From Roseiarcus sp963730555 (GTDB lineage Bacteria > Pseudomonadota > Alphaproteobacteria > Rhizobiales > Beijerinckiaceae), in contig CAVSSS010000019.1 in NCBI GenBank assembly GCA_963730555.1, forward strand, positions 31,877 through 95,876: a stretch of DNA of 64,000 bases. Direction: 5' to 3'. The notes beneath the pieces are model-generated. The model worked only from the letters and a program-made list of their open reading frames with translations. It did no database searches and had not been told where the DNA came from. Shown piece after piece: positions 1 to 8,821 of this stretch. Numbering within the stretch: position 1 is the stretch's first letter; the number at the start of each line of letters is the position of its first letter. Both the position numbers and the translations under genes were made by a program.

Positions 1-1
1 G

Positions 2-520
2 CCTCAATACGGCGGCGCGCCGGTGACAAATATTCGCAATCTCGCAAGTCCGCATTGGCGCACCTGGCTGGGCAAGCAAAACCGATGTCTCGTCCCGGCG
101 ACATCGTTTTGCGAATACGCAGACACCAAGCCACGCAAGACGCCTACCTGGTTTGCCTTGGACGACGACCGGCCCTTGTTCGCTTTCGCCGGTCTACGGA
201 CTTCCCGGCGCGGCCTACGCGGGCCGAAAACCGCTCCGGTCGAAGGCGAGCATCAGCTGTTCGGATTTCTCACCACGGAGGCCAACGCGATCGTCGCACC
301 GATCCACCCGAAGGCCATGCCGGTGATCCTCACGACGCCTGACGAGTTCAACCGCTGGCTCGAGGCGGAATCGGTCAACGCCCTGCTGCTACAGCGCCCG
401 TTGCCAGACGGCGCGCTCAAGATCGTTGCGAAAGGCGAGAAGGAGGATCTCTCCGGCGCTCTCGACCGAACAGGCATCGGAAAGAACCGCGGTGTTGGCT
501 CACTTCCCTTCGGCTTTTAG
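2..520 (+). CDS. SRAP-domain protein (YedK/HMCES-like), 5' end cut by window edge
   Basis: This is the C-terminal part of an SOS response-associated peptidase-type protein, the family that crosslinks to abasic sites in single-stranded DNA. The reading frame is open from base 2, so the start and the catalytic N-terminal Cys lie outside the window. Visible family features are the NRCLVPATSFCEY segment, FAFAGL in the core, and IHPKAMPVIL carrying the conserved active-site His. The Glu that usually follows FAGLW in YedK is not obvious here (FAGLRTSRRG). The nearest downstream genes are island genes on the other strand. Family assignment is confident; activity cannot be judged without the N-terminus. 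Confidence 0.85.
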   Translation, partial: PQYGGAPVTNIRNLASPHWRTWLGKQNRCLVPATSFCEYADTKPRKTPTWFALDDDRPLFAFAGLRTSRRGLRGPKTAPVEGEHQLFGFLTTEANAIVAPIHPKAMPVILTTPDEFNRWLEAESVNALLLQRPLPDGALKIVAKGEKEDLSGALDRTGIGKNRGVGSLPFGF

Positions 521-671
521 GGAAACGCCATAATCTTTCCCCAACGACGCTCTGCCCCTTTCTCGGCCAACCTCCAGAGGCGCTCGAGCACCCAAGAAGG
601 AAAAGCATTTACGCTGGATGGGAAAATTCTTTATTGGCGGCCCGCCTTGGCGTTCCCCTCGGGCAAAGCCG

Positions 672-830
672 TTACATAACGGGCGCTGAGCGCCGGCGGG
701 TGACTAAGCGTCGATCGTGATGGTCGTATTCTAGGCTCTGCTTCATCACCCATCGCGGCTCCACGAGGCCACGCGTAGACGAAGCGGAGAGCGCGGCGTA
801 GGCGGCGGCTGAGATCTCGATGCGGGTCAC
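672..830 (-). pseudogene. Truncated paralogue of the 891-1103 small gene
   Basis: Read from a GTG at 830, the first 20 residues (RIEISAAAYAALSASSTRGL) closely match the N-terminus of the protein at 891-1103 (RIEISAAAHEALAASATRGL). The similarity then stops and the remaining sequence is unrelated and basic. The two copies lie head to tail only about 60 bases apart. I read this as a partial tandem duplicate. Whether it is translated cannot be told. Confidence 0.45.
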
Positions 831-890
831 GGCAGGGAGATAGCCCGAACGGAATGACAAACCCGTAAACAGAAACGGCTCCGGCTGTCG

Positions 891-1103
891 CTACGTCTCA
901 ATCGCCCCCTCCTTGGCGAGGCGGATAATCGTATCGCTGAGGCTCTCGGCGGGCCGCCCGGAGGCCCTGAGGCGATCTAGGGTGCTGGGAGGCAGCCAGA
1001 CATAAAACCCGCCCTTTGGGCTCCGGTGAACCTCCCGGAGACCACGCGTCGCCGAGGCGGCGAGAGCCTCATGGGCGGCGGCTGAGATTTCGATCCGGAT
1101 CAT
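891..1103 (-). CDS. Small hypothetical protein, possible ribbon-helix-helix/antitoxin-like
   Basis: A 70-residue protein beginning MIRIEISAAAHEALAAS, with a WLPPSTLDRL segment and a C-terminus GRPAESLSDTIIRLAKEG. The last part resembles the ending of small antitoxin-like proteins (an ES-SD-IIRL pattern), which is my basis for the tentative functional hint; the family is not firmly recognised. It follows a 58-residue gene (1131-1307) on the same strand with a 27-base gap, so the two are probably cotranscribed. A truncated paralogue lies immediately downstream. No toxin gene is recognisable next to it. Confidence 0.55.
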   Translation of the reverse strand: MIRIEISAAAHEALAASATRGLREVHRSPKGGFYVWLPPSTLDRLRASGRPAESLSDTIIRLAKEGAIET

Positions 1104-1130
1104 GGCTGCGCCTCGATTGTGCGCCCCGCC

Positions 1131-1307
1131 TTACAAACCTGCTTCGCCCTGCGGAGCCTCAAATAGCTGACGCAACTTCTCCGCTTGAGCGAGGCGGTTC
1201 GCGGAGTCCTCCTGGTCTATCGCCAGCCTCTTCGCGGCATCTGCGTATTCTTTTGTCGTCCCCATCACTTGGCGGAAGAGGTACTTCTCGGCGTCGTCGC
1301 TTGTCAT
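1131..1307 (-). CDS. Small hypothetical protein, 58 aa
   Basis: An ATG at 1307 preceded by GGAGCGAGCTGG opens a 58-residue frame ending with TAA at 1131. The protein is rich in Ala, Glu and Lys, with a helical middle (EYADAAKRLAIDQEDSANRLAQ) and no Cys or membrane segment. It sits just upstream of the small gene at 891-1103 on the same strand. No family is recognised. The ribosome binding site, the helical composition and the operon-like spacing are the support for a real gene. Confidence 0.45.
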   Translation of the reverse strand: MTSDDAEKYLFRQVMGTTKEYADAAKRLAIDQEDSANRLAQAEKLRQLFEAPQGEAGL

Positions 1308-1477
1308 TCCAGCTCGCTCCTAAAGGCCGCAACCGCCGCCAGCCCGATTGCGGCGGGTAGCTGGCGGCGGCGCTGACGTGAGGGATGCGGATCACCTCAA
1401 GCCAGAAAACAGCTTTACGAATAAGTTAAAATATTGTCCATCAATATTATGTGATCGCACCTCTCACTGGGGCAAGG

Positions 1478-1564
1478 TCATGTGATAGCCCAGATTAAGA
1501 CTAGGCCAATCGCGAGGAAGGCGAGCGGCGTGGCGAAGGCGATCGCGTTGGCCAGTAACTGCAT
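1478..1564 (-). CDS. Putative 28-aa single-span membrane peptide
   Basis: The sequence GGAGGTGGAG lies a few bases before an ATG at 1564. The frame is 28 codons and encodes an almost wholly hydrophobic peptide (MQLLANAIAFATPLAFLAIG, then a further short hydrophobic stretch), long enough for one membrane helix. Small peptides of this type occur as membrane-complex subunits or type I toxins, but nothing here tells which. The strong Shine-Dalgarno sequence and clean hydrophobicity are the only support. Confidence 0.35.
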   Translation of the reverse strand: MQLLANAIAFATPLAFLAIGLVLIWAIT

Positions 1565-1951
1565 TGACGCTCCACCTCCGGCAACTGCCGCCAGCGCCTG
1601 CTTAGAAAACCCTTATGCAGGGAGGCTGGCGGCGACCGGCGATGGGTAGGAGGCCGACCGCCGGCGTTTTGCACAGATAGGAACTTCCGCCTTCTGTGGG
1701 TTGCTTTCCGCGGCCATTGATCTGCCGCGCCGGGCCACTCTGCCTAAGCGCCTTTTTGAACACTTGTGGTTTTCGCCATCACAACTCACACGCGCTCGCT
1801 GCGGAATTTTTATCGAAGGCTAAGCGGCAGCGGGTCAGAATGGTTTCGGTCGGATGCACCCTCCACGTCCTTTTTTTCAGCACTCAGCGTGCGCGACGGA
1901 GGATGCGCCCGCGCATATAAACTGCCGTTGTTTGCCTTTATTAAATCTCCG
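1565..1951. other. No gene recognised
   Basis: Nothing convincing is seen in these 387 bases. Short frames exist on both strands but lack coding character. The stretch 1810-1951 is the out-of-frame read-through of the broken recombinase to its right. Confidence 0.5.
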
Positions 1952-2628
1952 TTAGGTCGCGAGCATGCGCGCCATCGCAATCGCGGTATATCGCCGCCCG
2001 CAATTGAGACATGGCCCTGCGCCTCCAGCTCGGCGGCGACCTCGCGTAGCGGTCGGCGGCGACCGTTCGTCGGATACCTCGCCAGCTTCTTCGACAGCGC
2101 CACAGCATCGGGATTGCGCTCAAGGTAGTTCATTCGGCCGCCGCACTTGCCCGTGATCGCCTTCTTGCGCTCACGAGCGCCGCGGAGCTTAGCCACCAGC
2201 ATCGCCTTTTCGAACTGCGACACGGACCCGAGTATCTGCCGGATCATGACCGCTGTGGGCGTGTCATCGAGGAACGCGTCGGGGCTGTCGGCCGCTATAA
2301 GCGTGATTCCAGCGTCGCGGAGGAATCGCCAACCCGTCTCTTGCGTGATGAGGTCGCGAGCGAAGCGGGAGGCCGTCTCAACGATCACAGTGCGCACGCC
2401 GTTGCCGGCAACGTGCTGCAGCATGGCGGCGAAGCCAGGCCGGCTGTCGACGGGGTCCGCGCCCTTCACGCCGTCATCGCTATATTCGGCGTCCAGCTCA
2501 TAGCCGGCGCGCTTGGCGAGATTGGACAGCCGAACCAAATCGTTCCTGGCCTTCCGATCGCCATTGACCAGCGCGGCTTGTGCGATCTCGACGCTGAGCC
2601 TCAGCCCGGCAAGCTCGGCACCGCTCAC
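1952..2628 (-). pseudogene. Decayed serine recombinase (resolvase family)
   Basis: The middle of this frame is a clear serine recombinase: GVKGADPVDSRPGFAAMLQH, then VRTVIVETASRFARDLITQE, then MIRQILGSVSQFEKAMLVAK and GARERKKA. Two things are wrong. The N-terminus (to about residue 35) does not contain the expected R-T/V-S segment with the catalytic Ser. Near position 2005 the frame shifts: the in-frame product runs into unrelated sequence to 1810, while a neighbouring frame gives CGRRYTAIAMARMLAT and a stop at 1952, the usual family ending. It starts only 3 bases after the HEPN-like gene ends, so its 5' end was probably lost at a junction there. Confidence 0.75.
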
Positions 2629-2631
2629 TCG

Positions 2632-3459
2632 TCAAGGCCGCCCGAGATCAGTGACGACGAAATCCAAGGCGGCCACTGCGGAAAAGGCTGTGCCGCGATT
2701 GCACTCCGCATCGGAAGCTAACACTCGGCCGGGATGGATTAAGTTCCGGAAATCTTTGCTTTGGCGCGCTTCGGTGACAGTGTTGGACCTTAGGATTTTT
2801 AGCTCGGCGGATGTTTCGATCATCTCCGGCAACGTCCATTCTAAGGGATCAGACTTCGGGCGATGCTTCAAAGTGCCCGCGCCCAAACAACGGTTCACGG
2901 CGTCAGTCCGCTCTTGTCCCGTGAACTGCCTCAATCGCCATAGAAGCAAAGCCTCGATTGCAGCGCCTGCTAAAACGGTTGCGGCTTTCCATTCCCCGTT
3001 TCGTACGGCGCTCTCAACCGACCCTATCTCTGACGAGATGCTCTCGCGCGTTTTCGCGTCCGGAATAAACCCGAGGTTCACGGCTGAAGACGCGGGAACG
3101 GTGTCGGGGCAAGCGACTAGCACGTTGTAGATAACCTGGATGGCGCTTTTGCCGGTTAGAGCGACGGAACTGATTTGAAATAAATGATTTTCACGGGCCA
3201 GCAGTCGATCACCTTGCTCAATTATTTCGATGGCCTGCTCCAGCTCCACGTATTGCTCGATCGTAATATTGAACAGTTGCGGCGGCACACGCCTTATCAA
3301 TCGAACCAGGGCTATTAGTTCCGGCAATTGGCTAGAGCGCAGCGTCAAGGCCCCCAGCTCATTAGCCTTCGGAAAGAACCTTAGGATTGCAGCAACGACC
3401 TGGCTTGGGACGACGGCCTGCATCGAAACACCCTGGCGGGACATTAGGTCGCGGACCAT
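2632..3459 (-). CDS. HEPN-like protein of unknown function
   Basis: A 275-residue soluble protein. The first half is helical with no recognised domain. The second half contains AATVLAGAAIEALLLWRL and ends with a segment SKDFRNLIHPGRVLASD, resembling the R-x-x-x-H region of HEPN/DUF4145-type helical domains that often follow an IEALL helix. HEPN proteins are frequently RNases or partners in toxin and phage-defence systems, so a defence role is possible but is inference from motif and location. It lies 25 bases downstream of the small gene at 3485-3688, in line with an intact resolvase, suggesting one transcript. Alternative starts exist at Met6 and Met13. Confidence 0.55.
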   Translation of the reverse strand: MVRDLMSRQGVSMQAVVPSQVVAAILRFFPKANELGALTLRSSQLPELIALVRLIRRVPPQLFNITIEQYVELEQAIEIIEQGDRLLARENHLFQISSVALTGKSAIQVIYNVLVACPDTVPASSAVNLGFIPDAKTRESISSEIGSVESAVRNGEWKAATVLAGAAIEALLLWRLRQFTGQERTDAVNRCLGAGTLKHRPKSDPLEWTLPEMIETSAELKILRSNTVTEARQSKDFRNLIHPGRVLASDAECNRGTAFSAVAALDFVVTDLGRP

Positions 3460-3484
3460 GCGCGAGACTGCGATGGCGAAAGCG

Positions 3485-3688
3485 TCAGCTGCGCCCTGGG
3501 GGGCGCGCCGCCTTGCGGAGCGTTGGCCACAGCGAGGACGCGGACCTCAGTACGCGCTTTTTTGGCCGCGGAGCCGGCGGCGTCATCCCGGCGGAGGTCA
3601 TAGCCTCCCTGACGGGCTGGGCCACTTCCAAGGCCTGAATCCGCTCCTCCAGGGCTCGCAGTCGCTTCTCGACCGTCAGTTTGCTCAT
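3485..3688 (-). CDS. Small coiled-coil-like protein downstream of resolvase
   Basis: A 67-residue protein with a heptad-like N-terminal helix (KLTVEKRLRALEERIQALEV) and a basic, proline-rich tail. Its ATG overlaps the stop codon of the upstream resolvase by 4 bases (ATGA), typical of translational coupling, which makes it a credible gene. No family is recognised. It may be an accessory of the resolvase or simply a passenger. Confidence 0.6.
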   Translation of the reverse strand: MSKLTVEKRLRALEERIQALEVAQPVREAMTSAGMTPPAPRPKKRVLRSASSLWPTLRKAARPPGRS

Positions 3689-4257
3689 GACGATAGCGCC
3701 CCGCTTGATTGAGCGTCCGCTAACGCGCGGTAGACGCTGGCCCGGCCAATCTGCAGCCGCTTGGCGATCTCTGTCGCGCCAAGACCCTTGGCCTTGAGCG
3801 ACGCGACAGCATCGGGCTTGATCGAAGGCGGGCGCCCTTTGTAGATGCCTCTCGCCTTAGCCGCTGCAATGCCTTCCATCTGACGCTCTTTGCGAATGGC
3901 GGTCTCAAACTCCGCGAAGACGCCGAGCATTTGCAGAAAGGCGCGACCAGCCGCGGAGCTTGTGTCGATCGGCTGCTCGATCGCCTTGAGGGCTGCGCCC
4001 TTGGCCTCCAGCTCGCGGACGATCGTGGCGAGGTCGGCGATCGAACGCGCCAGCCTGTCGATCCGGGTGACGACCAGCGTGTCGCCCTTGCGAATGAAAG
4101 CGAGGAGCGTCCGAAGCTCGGCCCGCCCGCTCGTTGACGAGCCGCTGCGCTTCTCGCTGCGGATGACGCCGCAGCCTGCCGCCATCAGCGCCGCAAGTTG
4201 GATGTCCAAGTCCTGATCGTTCGTGCTGACCCGCGCATAGCCGATGACGTTGCTCAT
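3685..4257 (-). CDS. Serine recombinase, resolvase/invertase (Pin/Tn3 type)
   Basis: An intact small serine recombinase of 190 residues. The N-terminal catalytic domain carries the nucleophile Ser in GYARVSTNDQD, the DTLVVTRIDRLARSIADL segment with the conserved Arg residues, and GRAFLQMLGVFAEFE. A long helix leads to a C-terminal helix-turn-helix DNA-binding domain (GATEIAKRLQIGRASVYRAL). Such enzymes resolve transposon cointegrates or invert DNA. It heads a probable operon with the 67-aa and HEPN-like genes. Short GGGACAAT-type repeats precede the start codon and could be its binding sites. No matching transposase is seen in the window. Confidence 0.93.
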   Translation of the reverse strand: MSNVIGYARVSTNDQDLDIQLAALMAAGCGVIRSEKRSGSSTSGRAELRTLLAFIRKGDTLVVTRIDRLARSIADLATIVRELEAKGAALKAIEQPIDTSSAAGRAFLQMLGVFAEFETAIRKERQMEGIAAAKARGIYKGRPPSIKPDAVASLKAKGLGATEIAKRLQIGRASVYRALADAQSSGALSS

Positions 4258-4258
4258 G

Positions 4259-4279
4259 TGTCCCTATTGTCCCAATTGC
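4259..4279 (-). promoter_or_regulatory. Direct repeats before resolvase start
   Basis: On the minus strand the bases directly before the resolvase ATG read TTGGGACAAT then AGGGACA, two copies of GGGACA 9 bases apart. Resolvases often regulate themselves by binding subsites next to their gene, so these may be part of an operator or res site. No full res site was reconstructed. Confidence 0.3.
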
Positions 4280-4420
4280 CTCTAGACCATGCGCAGATGG
4301 CGTCTCACATGGGCGAAGTCAACTCGCTTGAGACGTGATTTCCGTCTCGCGGTTCTGTGTCGTCGAGGTTTCCTCATGTGGGGCGCTGGCCGCCCGGAAC
4401 ACACCCGCCGCCGGTCAGTT

Positions 4421-6791
4421 TTAAAGCCGGCCGGCGGGGATCTCCCACTTGCCGGCGCCGCCGCCCTTGCCGACAGCAGGCCCACGGGTGTCGTCCAGGA
4501 CATAGCCGGCGCGTGATAATGCCGCCGCTGCCACACGATGAAGATCTTCCGGGTCGACACCGACGCGCTCACGCGACCGTTCGAGTGCGCGCTGCAGATC
4601 GGCCTGCTCCTTCAGCAACCGTTCGTGACGCACGCGTTCGTCGTCGTCCATTCGGCGCGCGCGCGAGTGAGCCGTTCGGCATCGCTTTCCTCAGCGATCG
4701 CCCGCGCGATCGCCGCCCCCTGCCCGCGCAAAATGCCGCCTTCGGCCAGACGCTTCGCGATGCGCTCTTCAATTACTTGGCCGACCGAGCCGAGCTGCTC
4801 GCGGATGGTTTCCGTCTTCCGGACCAATGCTTCCAAGACGATGTCGGCCTCACGCTGCTCGTAGCGGAAATACCGGCAAATGACCTGCTTCGCCGGCTGG
4901 AGTTTACGATCGATGCGGCCGTTACGTTGCTCCAGTCGGGAGGGGTTCCACGGGAGGTCGAAATGAATCAGGTCAGAGCAATAGCTTTGCAGATTGATGC
5001 CTTCGCTGGCCGCGTCAGTGCATATGAGGATGCGCAAAGGCTCAACGTCAGGATCCGCGTTGAAGGTTTGTTTCACCTCTTCCCTTCGATCCGATCCAGT
5101 TGCCCGGTGAAGACGCCAATTCGGTCGTCAGCGCGATCCGTGTCCGACACCGCTTCTCGCAGGCGCCGTTCGAGCCACCGCCGCGTGTCCTCGTATTCTG
5201 TGAAAATGATGAGACGCCGGCGATTCCAGTTTTGACCGGTCAGAAGGTTCGCTTTGATCCAATCGGTCAACCAGCGCACCCGGGCGTCGGGTCGCGAGGC
5301 GAACCGCTCTGCGGTTGCCACCATGTCGTCTACCACAGCAAGTTCGGTGCGCAGATCGCCTGTGGCAGCGTCCGCAAAGCCGAGGGCTGAGGCGGCCTCC
5401 GCCGTGGCGTCGTCATTAGCATCGATGGTCTTTTCAGCCCGCTCGTCCTCAAGCCCAAGTTCGGCGCTGTCTTCACTCCCCGGGCCGCCCACAAACGCAA
5501 GGGCAGCGGCGGCGACCTGGCCGGCCTCTTCGCCGTCAAGCATCCGCTGCAACGTCGCCCTGTGGACCTTCAGCGTCCGCGCGAAGGCGGCGACCGATGA
5601 CAATAGCCGTTGCTGGAGACCTACAAAGGCCAGCTTCGCCATCGACGCATTTTGGGTAGGAAGATTGGCGATGCGCCGCATCCGCATTTCGCCGTAGGCG
5701 GCAAGCTGTCGGGCGAGTGCGAGTTCAGGCGTGTCCTCCGGCAGACCATCGATGCGAACCGCCTCGATGATCCGCTCTGGGAACGCCTCGCCAAGGCGCC
5801 GAAGATCGGCCTTAAGCCGCCGGACCATAACGGGCTCAAGATCCTTCGGGCGAACCTCGACACCGCGCGTGAAACGCTGGGCATCGAGCATCTCAAGCAA
5901 AGCCGAGAAGCTGTTCGAGTGCCCGTTGTGTGGCGTGGCCGTCAGGAACAGGCGGTGCTCGAACCGCTCGCCGAGTTCCCGGACGGCCTTCGTAAGCTGG
6001 CTTGAGATTGCGTATCGAATGCCCGCCGCCGGGGCGGCATGGTGCGCCTCGTCCAGGATGAAAAGCGCGCGGGCGCGAAACTCGCCGAGTACGTCGCGGA
6101 GCCCCGCTGCATAAACTTCGTCCGTGAGGAGACGGTGCGAGACGATGAAGCGCGAGCCGGTCGCCCAGGGATTCACCGAGAAGCCCCGAAGACGGCGCAT
6201 CTCGCCTATCCGCTCTCTGTCGATGATTTCGAACGAAAGTCCGAATTTCGCTTCCAGTTCGTCCTTCCACTGGATCGTCATCGCAGGTGGGGCCGCAATG
6301 ACGATGAAATCGATCCGGCGCTGCAGCAGTAGCTCTCGCGCGACCAAGCCTGCCTCGACGGTCTTGCCCAAGCCCACGTCATCCGCGATCAAGAGATTCA
6401 CGCGCGGAAGCCGCAGCGCCTTGCGGAGCGGGAGAAGTTGATAGGCATCGAGCCGAATGCCCGCTCGAAAGGACGCTTGCAACAGATCGCGATCAGCGGC
6501 AGTCGCTGATCGCCACCTTATCGCGCGAAGATGGGCGGCCAACAGCTCAGCCCGGTCAGGGAGGCCGGCGCCGACTTTCCGCCACCCATCCTCATCGAGC
6601 ACGACGGCGCCAATTTCGGCATCCCAGAGGATTTCCAGCCGCTCACCCTGAGCATCGTCGGAAACGCACGAGAGGTTAAGGGTCTGAAGGTCGTTCGCCT
6701 CCCCCTGGACTTCCTCGACCAGCCACGGACGACCCCGCAGCTGGACGAAGCTTCCCGGTTCGATTGTCGCCCCAACTATACTCTTCGTCAT
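4421..6791 (-). pseudogene. drmD: Broken SNF2/SF2 helicase, DISARM DrmD-like
   Basis: The protein falls in three frames. Bases 5073-6791 give the N-terminal half, with a start chosen at the ATG at 6791 (GAGAG just upstream). It has Walker A IADDVGLGKTVEAGL, DEAH in LFILDEAHHAAPA, motif III LTATPHNGHSNSFSALLEML and RFTRGVEVRPKDL. A shift near 5075 moves to a frame carrying motif V/VI: ICTDAASEGINLQ and RLEQRNGRIDR. A second shift near 4650 gives the C-terminal DDDERVRHERLLKEQADL helix, which ends at 4421. The NGHSNSFSALLE and ERNGRIDR patterns match DrmD, the helicase of class 1 DISARM. No drmMI, drmA, drmB or drmC is seen, so this is an orphan, broken remnant. Confidence 0.75.
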
Positions 6792-7153
6792 TCTCTCGCT
6801 TTCCGGCTCTGTCGGTTTGTGCAAGTTTCCAAATGGCTTCAGCTGAGACGCCATACTCTTCGAGCGCGACCACGACCATCCTTTGCTTCTCGATCACAGC
6901 TGGCGCAGCCGGGACATCGACGATCGTGTTTCCCAATTTTGTTCTTCGGCCGATGCCATCCCGAAGCCGATTTAGCCGCAACACGGAGATCGGTGGGGAA
7001 AAACACCGGCGCTACGTGCATCACCGAACATGCACTCTCACCGCCGCTGTCACGGTGGCGCTCCCGGGCTGAATCTGAACCGGCTTCCGATCTTTTGCGC
7101 TTTCCTGGCTCAACAGGTCTAGGTGTTTGATCTCGCGGGCTTTGATCGTTGCG
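6792..7153. other. Gap holding a possible small broken ORF upstream of the helicase
   Basis: On the minus strand, a frame opening near 6984 encodes a coding-like stretch with RTKLGNTIVDVPAAPAV and MVVVALEEYGVSAEAIWKLA, then runs into the helicase start in the wrong frame. It may be the body of a small gene between the 435-aa gene and the helicase whose frame has been broken. I do not recognise the sequence and cannot fix a start or stop. Confidence 0.3.
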
Positions 7154-8461
7154 TCATTTTCGTTGAATGGGTGAATGCGCTATGTCCGTGTGGCCCCAGT
7201 CATCGTCCGGCGCAAAGCTCGGACCAAACAGACGATGATCCTCCGCGGTGAAGTACCAAGTAGGCCCGCCTTCGAATGCGATTCGCCCAAAGATCGGTGA
7301 TAAGCCGGAGGGCTTCGAATGCACAAGAAGAGCGATCGCCTCGGCTGGATTAAAATCTACCTCGTCGTACTGCCGTCGCCTTTGCTCACTCCCCAACTCG
7401 TATTCCGTCCACAAAACAGACGCGGCGCCACGCCCCTCATCGCCGCCGCCGTTCATGACCGCAATCAACCGTCGCGTCTCTTGGTCGTCTACGACGAGGA
7501 TACCGTCGGCGAAATTCCTGCGCGCGCGCTCCGGTAGCGGCTGCACGCCAACGCCGTCCGGTTGGTAGCCCTTTGCATAGCGGTCGGCGCGATCCGTTGA
7601 AGACCGCCTCGACATCTCCCTAAGCGCACCTCTGATCTGGTGCGCCCAGCCGCTCTTTTTTCCGCGGATTTCCTCCTGCTTGATCCCCATCCATGTCTGA
7701 TCCCAGGGCTGGACATAAAAAGGCAGGCAGAGGGCCGCGGCGTTCGTCAGTTGCAAAGTTTTGAAGGCCTCCGCAACGAACCGATGAAAGAGCTTTTCTG
7801 CTGGACCTGGAATCCTCGCCGTCAAGCAAATCCATGCGTAAATCATCTCCTCGGCAAATGCGGTCAAGAAGGTCTTCGCACCACGCTGCTTGGCGCTCGC
7901 TCTCGCCACGACCACCCTCCTTGCGGATTCGCAGTTTGCTACCGCTTTGAAGAGCCATGGCTTCGCCTCGTCGATCGGCCCCGTGAACTTGTAAACCGGC
8001 GATTCCCGTTCCGTGTCTATGCTCTCGGTGCGGGGCGTGATCACAGCAAGCCTTTCCGCCAGGTTGAAGTTCAGGACCACACGCACTGCTGTTTCGACCT
8101 CGGCAATATCCGCCAGAAGAACTTGAGGCGCATGGGCCCGACGCGCCTCTTCCTTCCGGTCAGCGTTCGTCCCAATCTCCACCGCCCGGCCCAGGAAGCA
8201 GTGGACGGTCAGATAAGGGTCGCCCTTAAAGTCCGGACTGAGTTGCCAACCACGACCTGCCCATTTGCCGGACACCAGCTCTTGTACGACCCCGTCAATC
8301 GGAAAATCAGGGTTGGGCTTCGTCAGCGACGGGAGATCTGCAACGCGCATGGTGATCGGAACTCCCGTAGCCCGGAGCTTGTCTATTTGAGCAAGTCTCC
8401 ATCGACGAGCCTCGGACTCACTGAGCACAGGCGCTGTCTCCGAACGCTCATCCGTCCCCAA
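7154..8461 (-). CDS. Unrecognised 435-aa protein
   Basis: A long soluble protein with no recognised domain, signal peptide or membrane segment. Readable landmarks are a DFPIDGVVQELVSGKW segment near residue 50, EEMIYAWICLTARIPGP near residue 215, YVQPWDQTWMGIKQEE near 260, and the ending DDDWGHTDIAHSPIQRK. The frame seems to start at a TTG (8461); the next in-frame Met is about 40 residues in. It is oriented with, and lies upstream of, the broken DrmD-like helicase, so a shared origin in a defence island is possible. That is inference from position only. Confidence 0.6.
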   Translation of the reverse strand: MGTDERSETAPVLSESEARRWRLAQIDKLRATGVPITMRVADLPSLTKPNPDFPIDGVVQELVSGKWAGRGWQLSPDFKGDPYLTVHCFLGRAVEIGTNADRKEEARRAHAPQVLLADIAEVETAVRVVLNFNLAERLAVITPRTESIDTERESPVYKFTGPIDEAKPWLFKAVANCESARRVVVARASAKQRGAKTFLTAFAEEMIYAWICLTARIPGPAEKLFHRFVAEAFKTLQLTNAAALCLPFYVQPWDQTWMGIKQEEIRGKKSGWAHQIRGALREMSRRSSTDRADRYAKGYQPDGVGVQPLPERARRNFADGILVVDDQETRRLIAVMNGGGDEGRGAASVLWTEYELGSEQRRRQYDEVDFNPAEAIALLVHSKPSGLSPIFGRIAFEGGPTWYFTAEDHRLFGPSFAPDDDWGHTDIAHSPIQRK

Positions 8462-8821
8462 TCTTCATTAGTTATCCACAGCGCCGAGAACCGGCTTAAT
8501 GTTCGTCCAAACCATAGAATTGCTCCGGTCTGAGGGCGATCGGCTGTAACCGCGTGAAACGCCCTCAGGCATTGTGCGTTGCGTTGCGATCGAGGCTGCC
8601 GGCTCAGACTCCCAAATGTTAGTCTTTCCCTGCGCATTGTTGGCGTCTGAAGGGCCGAAGCGGTTCGCAGTCATCCGCGTTCGGTGCGCGCGTTCAGCGC
8701 CTCTCGCGGCGTCACGATCTCGCGCAGCTCCGTCATGGTCCGCCGCGCCGTCTCGCTCAGTGTCGCCCATGAAAGAGCCTAACGCCGCCTCGCCGCCTCG
8801 CCGCCTCCACCGACAAGCGCC
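8462..8821. other. No gene recognised
   Basis: Overlapping frames on both strands exist here but none has a ribosome binding site or recognisable family. The stretch separates the minus-strand 435-aa gene from the plus-strand integration module. Confidence 0.4.
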
